From NCBI GenBank assembly GCA_026686845.1, contig JAIVEN010000008.1, positions 32,182,501 through 32,246,500 of the forward strand: DNA of 64,000 nt, read 5' to 3'. Both the position numbers and the translations under genes were made by a program. Under the pieces are notes generated by a model that saw only the letters and a list, made by a program, of their open reading frames with translations, was not told where the DNA came from and did no database searches. Source of the stretch: Adenanthera pavonina. Its lineage: Eukaryota; Streptophyta; Magnoliopsida; Fabales; Fabaceae. This document shows positions 11,290-22,987 of the stretch, one piece after another. Numbering within the stretch: the stretch's first letter is position 1; each line of letters starts with the position of its first letter.

Positions 11290-11870
11290 AAAAAAATCCG
11301 TATCTAAATCTGTGTCTAAATGTGAATTAGAGACTAATTTAGAGACAGACAAGGCACCCGTTGCTGCGTTCATTACAAATGCGTCTCTAAGTTCATCTCT
11401 AAATAGATTTTAGAGACGAATTTAGGGCAAGACATTTATTGTTGCATTTACTAAAAATACGTATCTAAATTCATCTAAAAAAAAAATTAGAGATAGGTTT
11501 AGTGACAAATTTTTATCCATCACAATAAATTAAAAACATCCGTTACAAAATTCATCTCTAAATGTTAAAGAATTTTCAAGAAATAATAGGATATTTTTAG
11601 AGACGGATATAGAGACGGACTTTTTTATTTTAGCGATGAAAAATTAGTTGTTACTAAGTCTGTCTCTATCATATTATTAGATACAGATTTAGAGACAGAT
11701 TTTATTAGAAACGATATATACCCGTCTCAAACTCCGTCTCTAATACTTTTCCATTATTTTTAATATGAAAGAAAGTTATTTTGCTAAAAAAATTTGTTAT
11801 CCGTCTCTATTTTCGTCTCTAATAGTGACAGATTTTAATCCGTCTCTAAAATTCGTAACTAAATGAGTAT
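11290..11870. repeat. Right subterminal repeats of CACTA-1
   Basis: Repeated TTAGAGACGGA/TCCGTCTCTAA motifs in both orientations mirror those at the left end. Confidence 0.8.
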
Positions 11871-11882
11871 TTTTTGGTAGTG

Positions 11883-12003
11883 CTATACTTTAGTTCAATA
11901 TATTAATACCATTAGAAATACTCCCAAAATATTATAAAAATATTATTTATTAATTATAAATCATACAAACTTAAATCATATTTATCTGTATATTTCTCAT
12001 TAT
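11883..12003. repeat. Old dispersed repeat, middle part
   Basis: CTATACTTTAGTTCAATATATTAATACC and the following bases match 56631-56720. The piece lies exactly between the two CACTA elements. Confidence 0.75.
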
Positions 12004-12029
12004 CACTACCAAAAAAAAAACAGACTTTC

Positions 12030-12500
12030 AGTGACAATTTTTAGCAATGACAAGAAAAAGTCGCCGCGGAAAATATAACATTTGGTGGCGACATAAAAAG
12101 TCATTGCTGAAAGCACACCCTTCAGCAGCGACAATAAAAGCTATTGTTGAAAGTTTACTTTCAGCGCCTACTTTTTTTATCCACGTGAAAAATCAGATTT
12201 TCAGCAATGGTTTTTGTTGTCATTATCAAAAGTTATACTTTTAGCAACAACATTTGCCTATTGTTATTAAAAGTCTTACTTTTAGTGGCGACATTTGAGT
12301 TGCTACTAAATACAACTTTTAGCAATGATGTTTTGTCGTTGCTAAAGATATTCAATGACAACATTTTTTTTTTACCACAGAAAATCTAACTTTCAGAGGC
12401 GACTTTCTTGTTGTAGTCGCCGAAAGTTTTACTTTCAATGGTAGCTTTTTTGTTGTTGCTGCTAAGACTTTCAACGGTAACTTTTCTATGTTGCCACCAA
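12030..12500. repeat. Left subterminal repeats of CACTA-2
   Basis: About a dozen copies of an ACTTTCAGCRGCGAC-like motif and its complement TYGCYRCTGAAAGT occur with irregular spacing. The motif differs from that of CACTA-1, so the two elements would bind different transposases. Confidence 0.8.
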
Positions 12501-13488
12501 AGCTAATTTTTGGAATTTTTGTTCTTTTCATTTTAAAAATTAATAAATAATATATTGAAATAATAATTGTGTTATATTTGTACAATTTTATCATAAAGAA
12601 ATAAGATATTCAACATATATTTTGTATTGTAAAAATTATCTAATATTTTTTGTCAAAGTCAAAGTATTCTACTATTTCCTTTCATCTAAAATATCCTGAA
12701 TATTTTGAAAGTGTTTTGTCTCCACTGGAGATTGAAGACTTGAGAGGTCAAGCCATTGAATCCAATTCACATTTATTTTTTGCTTTTCCTTCATCTTGAT
12801 TAATGAAATATGTTATTTTTATTAGGATAAATTTTTAATTAATAAAGGGATTAGTAACCCCAATAAAAGAGAATTAGGAAGAAAAGCTGATTCCTAATTA
12901 TCTAATCCAATTAATCCTGTGTTTGGAGGAATATTTATTAAGCTAAGTTAATTACTCACATATTTAGCATATAAATTAATATTAATACTATTTATTACTA
13001 ATAATAATTGATGAAGCAATAACGTACATATTAAGACAATGATCAGTAGTTAATGTAAGAGAATAATAAGTCATGCTAGGATTGAGACTCTAAGCATAAA
13101 CACCTATGGGTGTACATAGGGTGGATATTTTCATATAGTGTAAAAGTATAACGGAGTAATGTCACGAAGAGGAAGAATGCTTATGAGTTGTTAATGTATT
13201 TTCTTAAAGAATAAGTAATGATAATATTTAGGAAATAAGTATCGGTTGATTCCCTCTCTTACTCTCTTACTCTTTTTAATTTTCTTTATTCTCCCCACCA
13301 TAACAAATTTAACTTGTTGCATTTTCTTTTAAATCCTATGACGATCAAAATCACAATATTTGTTTTAATGATTTTTTAATCAAATTTCTATTATATTATA
13401 TATATATATATTAAGCATTTATATAATATAATTTATTAAATAATATAATATATGATATATATTTTATATTATATAACATTATTAGATT
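12501..13488. other. CACTA-2 interior, left of copia insertion
   Basis: This is AT-rich non-coding DNA with no gene. The last 100 bases (13390-13488) match the inverted interior of CACTA-1. Confidence 0.6.
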
Positions 13489-14987
13489 TGCTAGCTTCCC
13501 AAGAGGGGGGTGAATTGGGAAGATTAAAATTTTCTGCAAAAGTGTAAAAGAGCAGTGAAAGCAAGAGTGACACAAAAATAGAATACAAAATATAACAAAG
13601 TGAAAATCAAGATATGGGAAGAGAATACACAATTATTTATCCTGGTTCAATCTCTTTCTCTTGACCTATGTCCAGTTCTCAAGCAACCACTTGAGATTTT
13701 CCACTATCTTGCAAGAATTCGTTGGGCTTCTTGCAATACTACAGTACAACTCTATGCTTTGTTCTAAAAGCTTATAGTTTCACTCTTTTCCCTCTATCTT
13801 AGTGCTTCCTAAATCCCTTGTGAAATCTCATCATAAGCATATCTATCTTCCAAATGAAGATAAAATTGTTTACAGCAAATAAACTCTCTGATTTAGAGTA
13901 AATATAACAGTTGAAATACAAGATAGGAAGTGTGTAAGAGTATAAGGCTTTGACTAAACAATTTTGCAGAATTTCAGTATATACAATGTAAAATCGCGAC
14001 CCATACTTTCAAATGAAGTTCTATTTATAGATTTATGTCTTAATTAGAGACAAGATCTAGCCATTAGAAATGTTACCTAATGGTTACTTTGTAGAATTAT
14101 CCATTCATCAACCGCATTTAATGCGCCTGACATTCAAAGTTTGAATTTTGGGGAGTCAACAGACGAATTTCGCAGAGACCGTAAGCTCAAGACTTTAACA
14201 TCGAACTTCAAAGTTCATCTGTTTGAAAGCAAAATTTGAATTTTCATCCTTGACAAATGTTTCTATGTTGGAACATACGAATTTTCAAGTTTAAAGTTCT
14301 TTTGGTAAGTGTGAACAATTGTTTCATATTGCTACAGTGCCTTCAAAATTCGTCTGTCAGTGAGCAACTTAATATGGCACAAAAGTTATTCTTTTCGAAA
14401 TTCAAATGTTCAAATACCAAAGTTTGTCTGTTAGAGAGATCTCTTATTAGACTTAGTTCAAAGTTCGAATTTTTGAAGACTGAAGTTCGTCTATCAAAAG
14501 AGCATTTGAACAGACTTATAAACTATCTTTCCAAAGTTCAAATTTTTCAAAATCAAAGTTTGCCTGTCAGAGGATTGACTTGGAACTCTTTTCATAGATT
14601 GTGTTTTACCTGAAATTTGAATTTTCAAAAACTGAAGTTTGTCTGTCAGAGGAACCTCTTTTCAAACTAACATATTTTAAATTCGAAGTTCGAATTTTAG
14701 TTATCAAAATTCGAATTTTCAAAGTAACATATCAAGTTTAACACTTTAAAATTCATCTGTTAGTGTGTATTTTTCAAATACTTCATGAGTTAACGTGAAA
14801 ACACATTTTTAAAACATTTGTGTGCAAGATCAAAGCCTTTTACTTATGTGAATAAAATGAGAAATCCTACATCTAATCTTATACTCATTTTTGCTTGGAT
14901 TTCTTCACTTGAGATCTTTTGTACACCTTTGATATCTTCCTTCCAAGCTCCATTTGATTTGGAATTATCAAAACACTTGATTTAACA
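13489..14987 (-). repeat. 3' LTR of copia element (1499 bp)
   Basis: It begins TGCTAGCTTCCC and ends TTTAACA on the plus strand. It holds a minus-strand TATA box (CTATAAATAG, 14022-14032) and the CAGACGAATTTT motif array (14140-14770). The polypurine tract lies directly outside at 14988. It is homologous to 600-2667 (opposite orientation) and to 22981-23913. Confidence 0.85.
14022..14032 (-). promoter_or_regulatory. Probable TATA box in 3' LTR
   Basis: The plus strand reads CTATTTATAGA, i.e. TCTATAAATAG on the element's sense strand. It corresponds to the TATA box at 2101 in LTR copy 1. Confidence 0.55.
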
Positions 14988-15001
14988 TTCTCCCCCTTTT
15001 T
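14988..15001 (-). promoter_or_regulatory. Polypurine tract of copia element
   Basis: The sense strand reads AAAAAGGGGGAGAA immediately before the 3' LTR start TGTTAAATC, the usual place of the plus-strand primer. Confidence 0.8.
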
Positions 15002-15414
15002 GATGATAACAAAACAACTTACAAACTAGATTAGTACTTGGGTTTGCTTCTAAGAGCTCCCCCTCAACATATGCATTAAAATTCGAAGATAAGTGCAACA
15101 TGTACAACCGATCAAAATAAAGAATCTCATTGATTGATTCAAAGTTTCAGTATAGAGATATGACATTTCAAACACAGAATTCAAAGGCACATTCATTATA
15201 AAAAATATAAACAGTCAATACAAGAATGACCAAGCAATCTTAAGATGTAATCACTTCTTCTTGGGCTTGAACTTCTTGTTGTAGGACTTGCCAGATGGTT
15301 CTGCAACAGTTTTCACAATTTGCTCAGATGACTTCTCTCCCTTTTTGGCATCATCAAGAATTTGAACATATATAGTAGGGGGAGGTATCTGAGATACTGG
15401 AATTGCTCGAAGAG

Positions 15415-17433
15415 TCACAGGGATAAAAGATAATCAGGATTAATCTTAGGAAGAGGCACAGGAGGAGAGGTTACAGGCAGATCATCTTCAGGTTGATCAT
15501 CCTCAGCATCTTCAATTATTTCCTGAACTTCCTTCTGAAGATTGGTAAATCTAACCCTTCGTGCTAAGGTCATGCCATATTGAAGAGATGAGAGTTGAGG
15601 AGCAGGAGTAAGAAACATCTCATCAAGCCTTTGCTTTTGAACTTGCATAATAGCATCATGTGCAATAGCTACAAGATCCACGAAAGGTATAATGCTTTTC
15701 TCCTTATTCAGGGCAGCTTGTATGAATGGTGCGGTAGAGATGGCTGCCACCAATTTCTCCACTTGCTCAGATTCTTGAATAGAAAGAATTGAATCATGAG
15801 TGTTTTCAGCAATAGGCTTAGGGGAACCTGCTTCTTGAGGAGCCTTTTCCTCTATGCCATAGTCCAAGGGTGGACCAGGGCTTGCCTCATTGTTGGAGGC
15901 CTGTGGTGTAACCAAAGTGCTAGCAGCCTCAGTAGCATATACATCATTATTTGGTCAAGAGTAGGGGACCTGACAGGCTCAGAAAATCTTGGCTGAGGTA
16001 GAGTTGATATGGAGGGAATGACACTCCTAATGTCCTCATAAGTATCAGTAATCACTTTCATATTCTTTGCCAACTGATGAAACTGATCTTGCAGATGAGC
16101 AAATTTGGCATTTTGCTCATCCCTAATACTCAGCATGAGTGTAGACAAGTTGTTATACAGCTCAGTGATCTTAGTTGGGTTAGCCCAAGTGGAGGGAGTA
16201 GATAGCACATGTGTCTAAGTAGGCTGAGATGGAGATGAAACAGGCTGAGAAGGCTAAGGTATGGACTGTGAAGCAGCCTCAGAGGTTCCTACTTGATGTT
16301 GGGAGTCATCTTCCTCAGAGAATAGATCTTCTATCTTCCCAGCTCCCTTTCCAATCTATCTTCCATTCTTCTTTTCTATCTCCATCCTTTGCAATTCTTC
16401 CTTTTTAAAGACTTTAGTAGGCTTGCCCTTTCCTTTCTCCAGGTGTTGGATTCTGGCATACTGAAGTATCTTAGAGATGATTGAGGTATATGGTAGGGTG
16501 GAATCTTTCCTTTGACTTCTTGCTTGATCATGCGTTGGAGGATGATATGTCCCATATTAATCAATTTACCACTCATGAGTGCTGTCATCACATGTGCTTC
16601 AGACCTTGTGATCAGATTGAAACTGCCTTCTTTATTGAATATGATCCTAGACACAATGTAGTGTAGGATTCTGACTTGGGCACTGAGGTCAATGGGCTTC
16701 AGCAAACTTAGAGCTGGCCTGTTCTCTTTTCTTCTGAATAATGTGTTCAGTACAGTGCTTTCTTTGTAATTCAGGAATGACCTCCTTCCTCTTCTACAGC
16801 CTCATCTTCATTTATGTATTTTGAGGTAGAAATGTCAATTTTCATTCCATCCTACCCAGGGATCTCCAGTATCTCATTGAAGGTCTCATCTGTTAGCCAG
16901 ATGGTCTTAGACCTTAGATTTACTTCTTATTTTTCCTTCTTGCCATTGTACTTCAGGGAGGAATACCAGGTCTTAACAACCTGATCATCATATCTTTCCA
17001 AAATTTCTAACAAATTCTTGTATTTAATCATCCATATCCCGGCATCAAAGTTGTCAAAAATGAGAAATTCTTCCATATTTACACAGTGATGCTTAATTAC
17101 CTTTTTGCTGACAAACTTGGTAGTATATTCTCCTAGAATATAGGCATTGCTCCATAATGGCAGTGTGGTCAACTAGTATTCTCCAAACTCAATGTTGGAG
17201 GAGGAAGGAGAAGCAGGAGCAACAGGTACAACATGCTCAGAGGGAGTAGGAGCAGATTTCTTTGAGTCTACCTTAGGAGTTGTTTTCTGATTCTTGGAAG
17301 GAGTTCCCGTGCTAGATTCGCCCTTCCTTTTCTGAGTTTCACCTTCCTTGGAGGCATATTGGGATTTGACAGCTCTCTTTGGCCTTGACTCCCATTTCCC
17401 TAGTTCCGAATTTTTAACCCTTGCTATTTTCAT
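15415..17433 (-). pseudogene. Third ORF (env-like position) of SIRE-like element, broken
   Basis: This region follows pol in the place where SIRE/Maximus elements keep an extra ORF. It starts MKIARVKNSELGKWESRPKR (17433), a basic Lys/Ser/Thr/Pro-rich N-terminus. A middle part (16376-17172) contains VRILHYIVSRIIF and SGKLINMGHIILQRM, resembling the domain annotated as putative plant transposon protein in legume and other plant genomes. A C-terminal part (15415-16208) is rich in Gln, Glu and Pro and partly heptad-like. At least four frames are needed to read it, so it is dead. No convincing signal peptide or membrane segment is visible, so a true envelope role is not supported. The function in this lineage is unknown. 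Confidence 0.7.
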
Positions 17434-18462
17434 AAGTGAATGAAGCAGAAAGATGCAAGGAATGAGTTTATATGGTGCAAAAAGAAGTTTAATTGGTGGG
17501 AAAGGGGGATTCGTGAATAGAATTAATGGGAATTTAAGAGAGAATTTGAACAGATTTGAGAGAGAGATGAATAGGGTTGCGTCTGTTCAGAGGGAGATGT
17601 TTGGTTTTAACATCTGTAACCATTTAACAGACGAATTTGGAGAGGTCAAAATTCAAATTTCAAGCAGTTACAAGTTAACCCACAAGGAGAAGCATACTGA
17701 CAGATGAATTTTCATTTGGTAGTTCGTCTGACAGATGCTTAGTTCAGAGAACAAGAAAAAATCAAATGAACTTTGTTTCGACAAAGTTTGAACTTTACAA
17801 GATTTAAACAATAAGAAAACATGAACAGTACAAGAAATAGATGAATTTTACTTATGAAAGTTCATCTTATAGAGACCCAATTTGAGAGCATGTTTTAACA
17901 GACGAATTTTAATTCAAAAATTCAAATTTCAAAATGTTGTAAAGAGTTTCTAAAATGCGTATTTTGAGATATGAAAATTTGCATTATAAGTATTTTGAAC
18001 AGAAACAACATTAGCATTTTATTTCTAAAATTCGAATGTCCACTATTGAACAGACAAATTTCAAGGGTTATGAGAGTACTGTTACAGTGTGTAGGCAACT
18101 GAAATTCATCTGATGAGCATCTAAGTTCGAATGTTAAGCATGCTAATTCATCCAAAAACACAATTCAACATGAAAATTCATCTAATAATCATTTAAAATG
18201 TGAATTTCAAGTTTCTGAACATACAGATCTGGTTTAGAAGTTAAAATTTTCAGCTTCCTTCAGCATCTTTTGATTGTGTAGGTCTGATTAGCTCTGGTAT
18301 ACAAATCTAAGTACATGTAGAGTACCTACAAAACATCTTAAATACACTCCAATGCAAAAGATAGCATTTATTTGATATCAAAACTTTAAATAAATTCAGA
18401 TAGAGATTTGTTTACAATTCATTGGTATTTACTATTCCTAATTCCCTTCTGATTTTGCAGTG
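17434..18462 (-). repeat. Spacer between copia pol and third ORF, with LTR-type motif array
   Basis: Non-coding. From 17620 to 18250 it carries CAGACGAATTT, AAATTCGAAT and AAAATTCATCTG motifs of the kind found in the LTRs of this family, although it is internal to the element. Confidence 0.65.
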
Positions 18463-19657
18463 TCAATCTTCTGCAAGGGGCTTAGTCAAAATATCTGCAA
18501 TTTGATCTTCAGTAGGGATGTATTCCAATTTGATGTCTCCTTTCAAAACATGTTCCCTTATGAAATGATGCCTTACTTTAATATGATTTATCCTTGAATG
18601 CATGACATGATTCTTTGTGATGTTAACAGCACCTTGATTATCACACTTTATTGGTATTTCCTTCATCTCAATCTCAAGATCTTCAAATTACTACTTCATC
18701 CAAAGGACTTGAGCATAACAGCTGCTAGCTGCAACATATTCAACTTTTGCAGTGGAGAGAGCCATACTATTCTGCTTTTTGCTGAACCATGAGACCAAGG
18801 ATCCTCCAATAAATTGACACGTTCCACTTGTACTTTTTCTATCAGTTTTTGATCTAGCAAAGTCAGCATCAGTATATCCTATGAGTTCCTTTCCATTGCC
18901 TTTTGGATATCAAAGTCCTATATGTGATGTTCCAATTAGATATCTGAAAATTCTTTTCATAGTTGTTGCATGGGTTTCTTTGGGACATGATTGGAACCTT
19001 GCACATATACAGACACTGAACATAATGTCAGGTCTACTAGCTGTTAGATATAACAAGGAGCCAATCGTTCTCTTATATTGAGTTATGTCAAATGTCTTTC
19101 CTCCTTCATCCATATCAAGCTTTGTTGCAGTAGCCATAGGAGTCCCCATTAGTTTGGTTTTCCATGCCAAACTTTTTTAGTAACTCTTTCAGATATTTTG
19201 ATTGATTAAGAAAGATGCCATCATCACATTGCTTAATTTGCAATCCAAGGAAGAAGTTGAGCTTACCCAGCATTGACATTTCGAATTCACCCTGCATTAG
19301 CTTAGAGAAATTCTTGCAAAGAGATTCATTACTAGTACCAAATAGAATATCATCAACATAAATTTGAACAATAAGTAAGTCTTTATTTTCTTTCTTGGTC
19401 AATAGAGTTATATATACTTTTCCTCTATTGAATCTCTTTTCTGTTAGAAAGTTACTTAGCCTTTCATATTATACTCTAGGAGCTTGTTTTAAGCCATAAA
19501 GAGCTTTCTTTAGTTTATAGACATGGTTTGGTTTTGTTGAATCCTTAAAGCCTGGAGATTGATCAACATAAATCTCTTCCATGATATATCTATTCAGAAA
19601 AGAACTTTTTATATCCATTTGATATAACATTATGTTTTTCGTGCATGCATAGGCCAA
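18463..19657 (-). pseudogene. copia reverse transcriptase and RNase H
   Basis: Reads right to left. RT blocks: MDIKSSFLN and KALYGLKQAPR (19657-19469), the catalytic YVDDILFGTSN within 19115-19402 and LGKLNFFLGLQIKQ, then TASRPDIMFSVC (near 19030). RNase H follows with GYTDADFA, KSTSGTCQFIGG, AALSTAKVEY-like sequence, CDNQGAV and HIKVRHHFIRE, ending ADILTKPL at 18463. Stops break it at 19469-19471, 18910-18912 and the pair 18688-18693, and a frameshift lies near 19150. The double stop sits where the family has VLWMKQQ, so two neighbouring Gln codons both became stops. Clearly Ty1/copia and inactive. Confidence 0.92.
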
Positions 19658-20056
19658 GAGGATTCTTATTGCTTCTAATCTTGTAACTAGAGCAAAAGTT
19701 TTCTCATAGTCAATATCTTCTTCTTGATTATATCCTTTGGCAACTAATCTTGTTTTATTTATGATAATTGTTACTGATTCATCAAGTTTATTTTTGAAAA
19801 CTCATTTAGTGCCAATAATAGGATGATCTTTAGGTCTAGGTACTAAATTATAAACTTGATTTCTTTTAAATTGATTTAATTTATCTTGCATAGCTAATAT
19901 CCAATATTCATCGGTTAATGCTTCTTTAGCACTCCTATGTTCTATTTGAGAAATGAATGCACAATTGTTTATTTGATCCCTAAGTTGTTTTCTGGTTTTA
20001 ACATTTTTTTGAACATCTCCAATCACTTGATCAACTAAATATTTCCTTTGATATCT
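19658..20056 (-). pseudogene. copia integrase-RT linker, start of RT domain
   Basis: The segment 19802-20026 shows REQ-type linker text (RKQLRDQINNCAF, KEALTDEYWILAMQDKLNQF) leading to NQVYNLVPRPKDHPIIGTK. A TGA at 19802-19804 replaces the Trp of the family motif GTKWVF. Reading continues in frame as FKNKLDES, RLVAKGYNQEE and YEKTFALV, the first RT block. Confidence 0.85.
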
Positions 20057-21100
20057 CTAAGTTCTAGGGAGTTCTTGAGACATTTCTTCATTGCTTTCAA
20101 ATTCAAAAACTTTCTTCCGAATATCTTCCTCTACATTAGTAGATTCAGATATTTTTGGAGGTTCAATTTTCTCTTCTCCAGAAAGATTCAAGTTCTTAAA
20201 GTTGAAAATAAGATCATCTTCATCAATGATATGCTTGGAAACAGTTTCATTCTCAATAAACACAACGTGCACAGATTCTTCTATAGTTTTAGTCTTTTTA
20301 TTGAAAACTCTATATACTTTACTTCTACTTGAATAGCCAAGAAATATACCTTCATTCGATTTAGCATCAAACTTACCTAGATTCTCTTTTCCATTATTGT
20401 AAATGAAGCATTTGCAGCTGAATACATGTAAATGTGAGAGGTTTGACTTCCTTTCTTTGTACAGCTCATAAGGTGTTTTTCCTAGAATTGGTCTGATGTA
20501 GGCTCGATTGATGATATAGCTTGCTGTGTTTACTGCATCAGCCCAAAAAACTTGAGGTAGCTCATTTTCGTTCAGCATTGCTCTTGCTATTTCTCCAATT
20601 ATTCTGTTCTTCCTCTCTACCACTCCATTTTACTGAGGAGTCCTTGGTGCTGAAAAGTTGTGATCAATTCCATACTCTTCACAGTACTCCAGAAAGCTTA
20701 AATTTTTAAATTCTCCTCCATGATCAGACCTGATAGACACAATAGAAATACCTTTCTCATTTTGCACTTTCTTAGCCAAGGTTACAAATGCATCAAATGT
20801 TTCATTTTTGGAAGAAAGAAACAAAGTCCAAGTAAATTTAGAGTACTCATCTACAATCACAAGTACATACAGGTTTCTACCAATGCTTTTTACTCTAGAT
20901 GGACCTATCAAGTCCATATGTAATAGTTGTAGTGGTCTAGATGTGGTGATTATATTTTTAGATTTGAAAGATGATTTGGTTTGTTTTCCTTTGAGGTATA
21001 CATCACATTCTTTATCTTTTTCAAAAGAGATTTTTGATAAACCAGTGACTAAATCATTCTTAATCAGTTTTGATAGCTAGTTCATGTTAACATGTATTAG
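20057..21100 (-). pseudogene. copia integrase
   Basis: The integrase core reads right to left. A GAG-pre-integrase zinc-finger remnant lies at 21000-21388. The catalytic core contains MDLIGPSRVKS (20917), the first Asp, VDEYSKFTW, then IRSDHGGEFKN with the second Asp, and NGVVERKNR with the Glu. C-terminal blocks WADAVNTASYIINR, KTPYELYKERK and GIFLGYSS follow to 20057. A TAA at 20630-20632 replaces the second Gln of TPQQNGVVERK. The enzyme would insert element cDNA into host chromatin, but this copy is inactive. Confidence 0.92.
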
Positions 21101-21202
21101 TCTTCTATACCACAACCAACTATCATTATCTTTACTAATTAAACAGACATAATCTAAGGAAGGAAGTTCATTAAGATAAATGGTATAACAATTACCATCC
21201 CT

Positions 21203-22450
21203 TTAAGCCTTAAGGATTACTTTACGATCACTTTTTTGGATGACCAGGCAAAACTTTGAGTTAAACAGTACCCAGTTTCCTTTGTCACATGTCTGACTTA
21301 TACTCAGCAGGTTGTGGTTGAGTCCAACTACAAACAGCACCTCTTCTGCAGATGTTTCAGGATTTTTTTCCCACAATACCAATGTCAACTATTTTGCCAT
21401 ATTGATCACCTCCAAAGGTCACCTTTCCACCTTTTTTGTCTCTAAGGGTGATGAACTTCTCCTTATTACCAGTTATATGGCTTGAGTAAGCACTGTCCAT
21501 ATATCATTTGTTGCTTTTTCTTTCTCTAAGGCAAACCTACAAAACAGGGTTCAAATTTTCTTTTTATGTACCTAAATCTACTTGGGTCCTTTTCTGTTAG
21601 TGGCATTTTCCCTAGATACAAATGTACTTTTGAGAACTCATTCTACCTTCCTGCCAAGTCCATTTTTCTTCAATAAACATGAACTAGAAACATGTCCCCT
21701 CTTGTTACAGAGGTGGCAGGTGGTAAAGGGACTACTAGATTATAATGTAGGAAGAAAGCAATGCAAATAATACTTTTGTTTCACATACTTTGGTTGGACA
21801 TAAGATTCAATACGTTTTGAGGTGTGGTTTTTCTTTTGATGTCCATCAGCATGCACAAAATGTCTTATATACAAATTTTGATTTTTCTTTTTATTCCTTT
21901 CCTTAACTGCACAAGGATCATAGTCAAGTTCAGCTTTTCCTTGTGCAATTCTTTGACTTCCTAACAATGCAAACAACATATCCTTACCCTTAGTGAGTTT
22001 AGACATGGTTTTCAAAAGATATTCGTTGTTCTTTTTCAGTTCAGTGCATATTGTACAGCAAGTAGATTCAGTTTCATGCATAGATGCAGTGTCAAATATT
22101 TTGCAATCAGATTTTAACTTGCTAATTTTCTTCTTAGTCAGTTTTAATTCTTTTGCAGTTTTAATAAACTCATCATGCAAGTCATGAAATTCATCAAGCA
22201 ATTCAGAATAGGAAGGTTCAGATTCATATACCTCATCTTCATGATCATTGTTGGATCAACTTGGAGTCTCTTCAGAAGCAAGTGCCACCAAACAGATGTT
22301 GGTAATTTCTTCCTCATCTTCATCTTTTTCATCTAAATTGTTGCCCCAGATTGATGAGATGTATGCCTTTTTCTTTCTACCATTGTTAGTAGCTTTCTTT
22401 TCTTTTTCTTGTTTTTTCAAGAATTGAGGACAATCCCATTTGATGTGCCC
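21203..22450 (-). pseudogene. copia gag C-terminus, protease and pre-integrase region, heavily broken
   Basis: Between the zinc knuckle and the integrase, short frames show a Lys/Glu-rich stretch with heptad-like pattern (DEFHDLHDEFIKTAKELKL, 21740-22201) and a second Cys-His knuckle CHLCNKRGHVSSSC (near 21700). Then comes VLFVVGLNHNLLSISQ (21203-21388), typical of the GAG-pre-integrase domain. The protease active site is not clearly seen: the expected DSGCSRHM text lies in a degraded stretch near 21480. Many stops are present. Confidence 0.75.
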
Positions 22451-22987
22451 TTACTTTTTGTATTCATAGCAGATGATAGGCTCTTTGCCTTCTTTCTTGT
22501 TTTCTGCAGTTGCTCCTTTTTTGAAGAATTTTTTATTTCTTCTCTTGTTGTAGAATCTTCCAAATTTTTCGACCAACATAGCTAGAGTCTCTTCATCCAG
22601 GTCTTCTTCATCATTAGACTCTTCTTCTTTTTCTTCTGTAGCTTTCAAAGCAAGGCCCCTTTTCATTTTGTCTTGACCAGCTTCCTTGAGGGTTTTTATT
22701 TTACCCTCATACTCTTCAAGATTACTGAAAAGTGCTATAACAGAAGTCATTGACTCTCCTCCAGCTTTTTCAATAGCTATCACTTTTGGTTGTCATTCCA
22801 GAGGAAGAGCTCTAAGGATTTTTCTGACTTTTTCTGGCTGTGTGTATTCCTTACCAAGACTCTTCAGTTGATTCACAATGAAAGTTAATCTCTTTTGCAT
22901 TTCTTTTATGCTTTCTCCTTCCACTATTTTGAAGCTCTCATACTCACCGATGCAGGAGTTCAATTTGGTCTCCCTTATGTCTGACAT
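22451..22987 (-). pseudogene. copia gag, C-terminal half with zinc knuckle
   Basis: Gag forms the particle around the RNA. The frame starts abruptly at MSDIRETKLNSCIGEYESF (22987), which is the middle of the UBN2-type gag domain, and continues KSLGKEYTQPEKVRKILRALP. A TGA at 22793-22795 replaces the Trp of the family text PxWQPKV. It then runs through VIAIEKA, an acidic segment and the knuckle CYEYKK-GH-WDC, where a TAA (22451-22453) lies inside the knuckle. The N-terminal half and the leader are absent because the LTR joins here directly. Confidence 0.85.

Larger units (their letters stand above)
9374..11882. mobile_element. CACTA-1, non-autonomous CACTA element, TSD CTA
   Basis: The element starts CACTACAAAAAA and ends TTTTTTGGTAGTG, so both ends read CACTAC. 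It is flanked by the 3 bp duplication CTA (9371-9373 and 11883-11885), the standard CACTA target size. Subterminal regions (9395-9600 and 11290-11870) are packed with TTAGAGACGGA/TCCGTCTCTAA motifs, the expected transposase-binding repeats. No transposase frame exists, so it depended on a partner. The interior is AT-rich, with a segment at 9850-10270 shared in inverted orientation with CACTA-2. A paralogous empty site lies at 56.62 kb. Confidence 0.9.

Noticed and set aside
14257..14613. 118-codon plus-strand frame
   Set aside because: It lies in the copia LTR motif array, opposite to the element's sense, and a related frame (23173-23466) exists in the other LTR only because the LTRs are copies.
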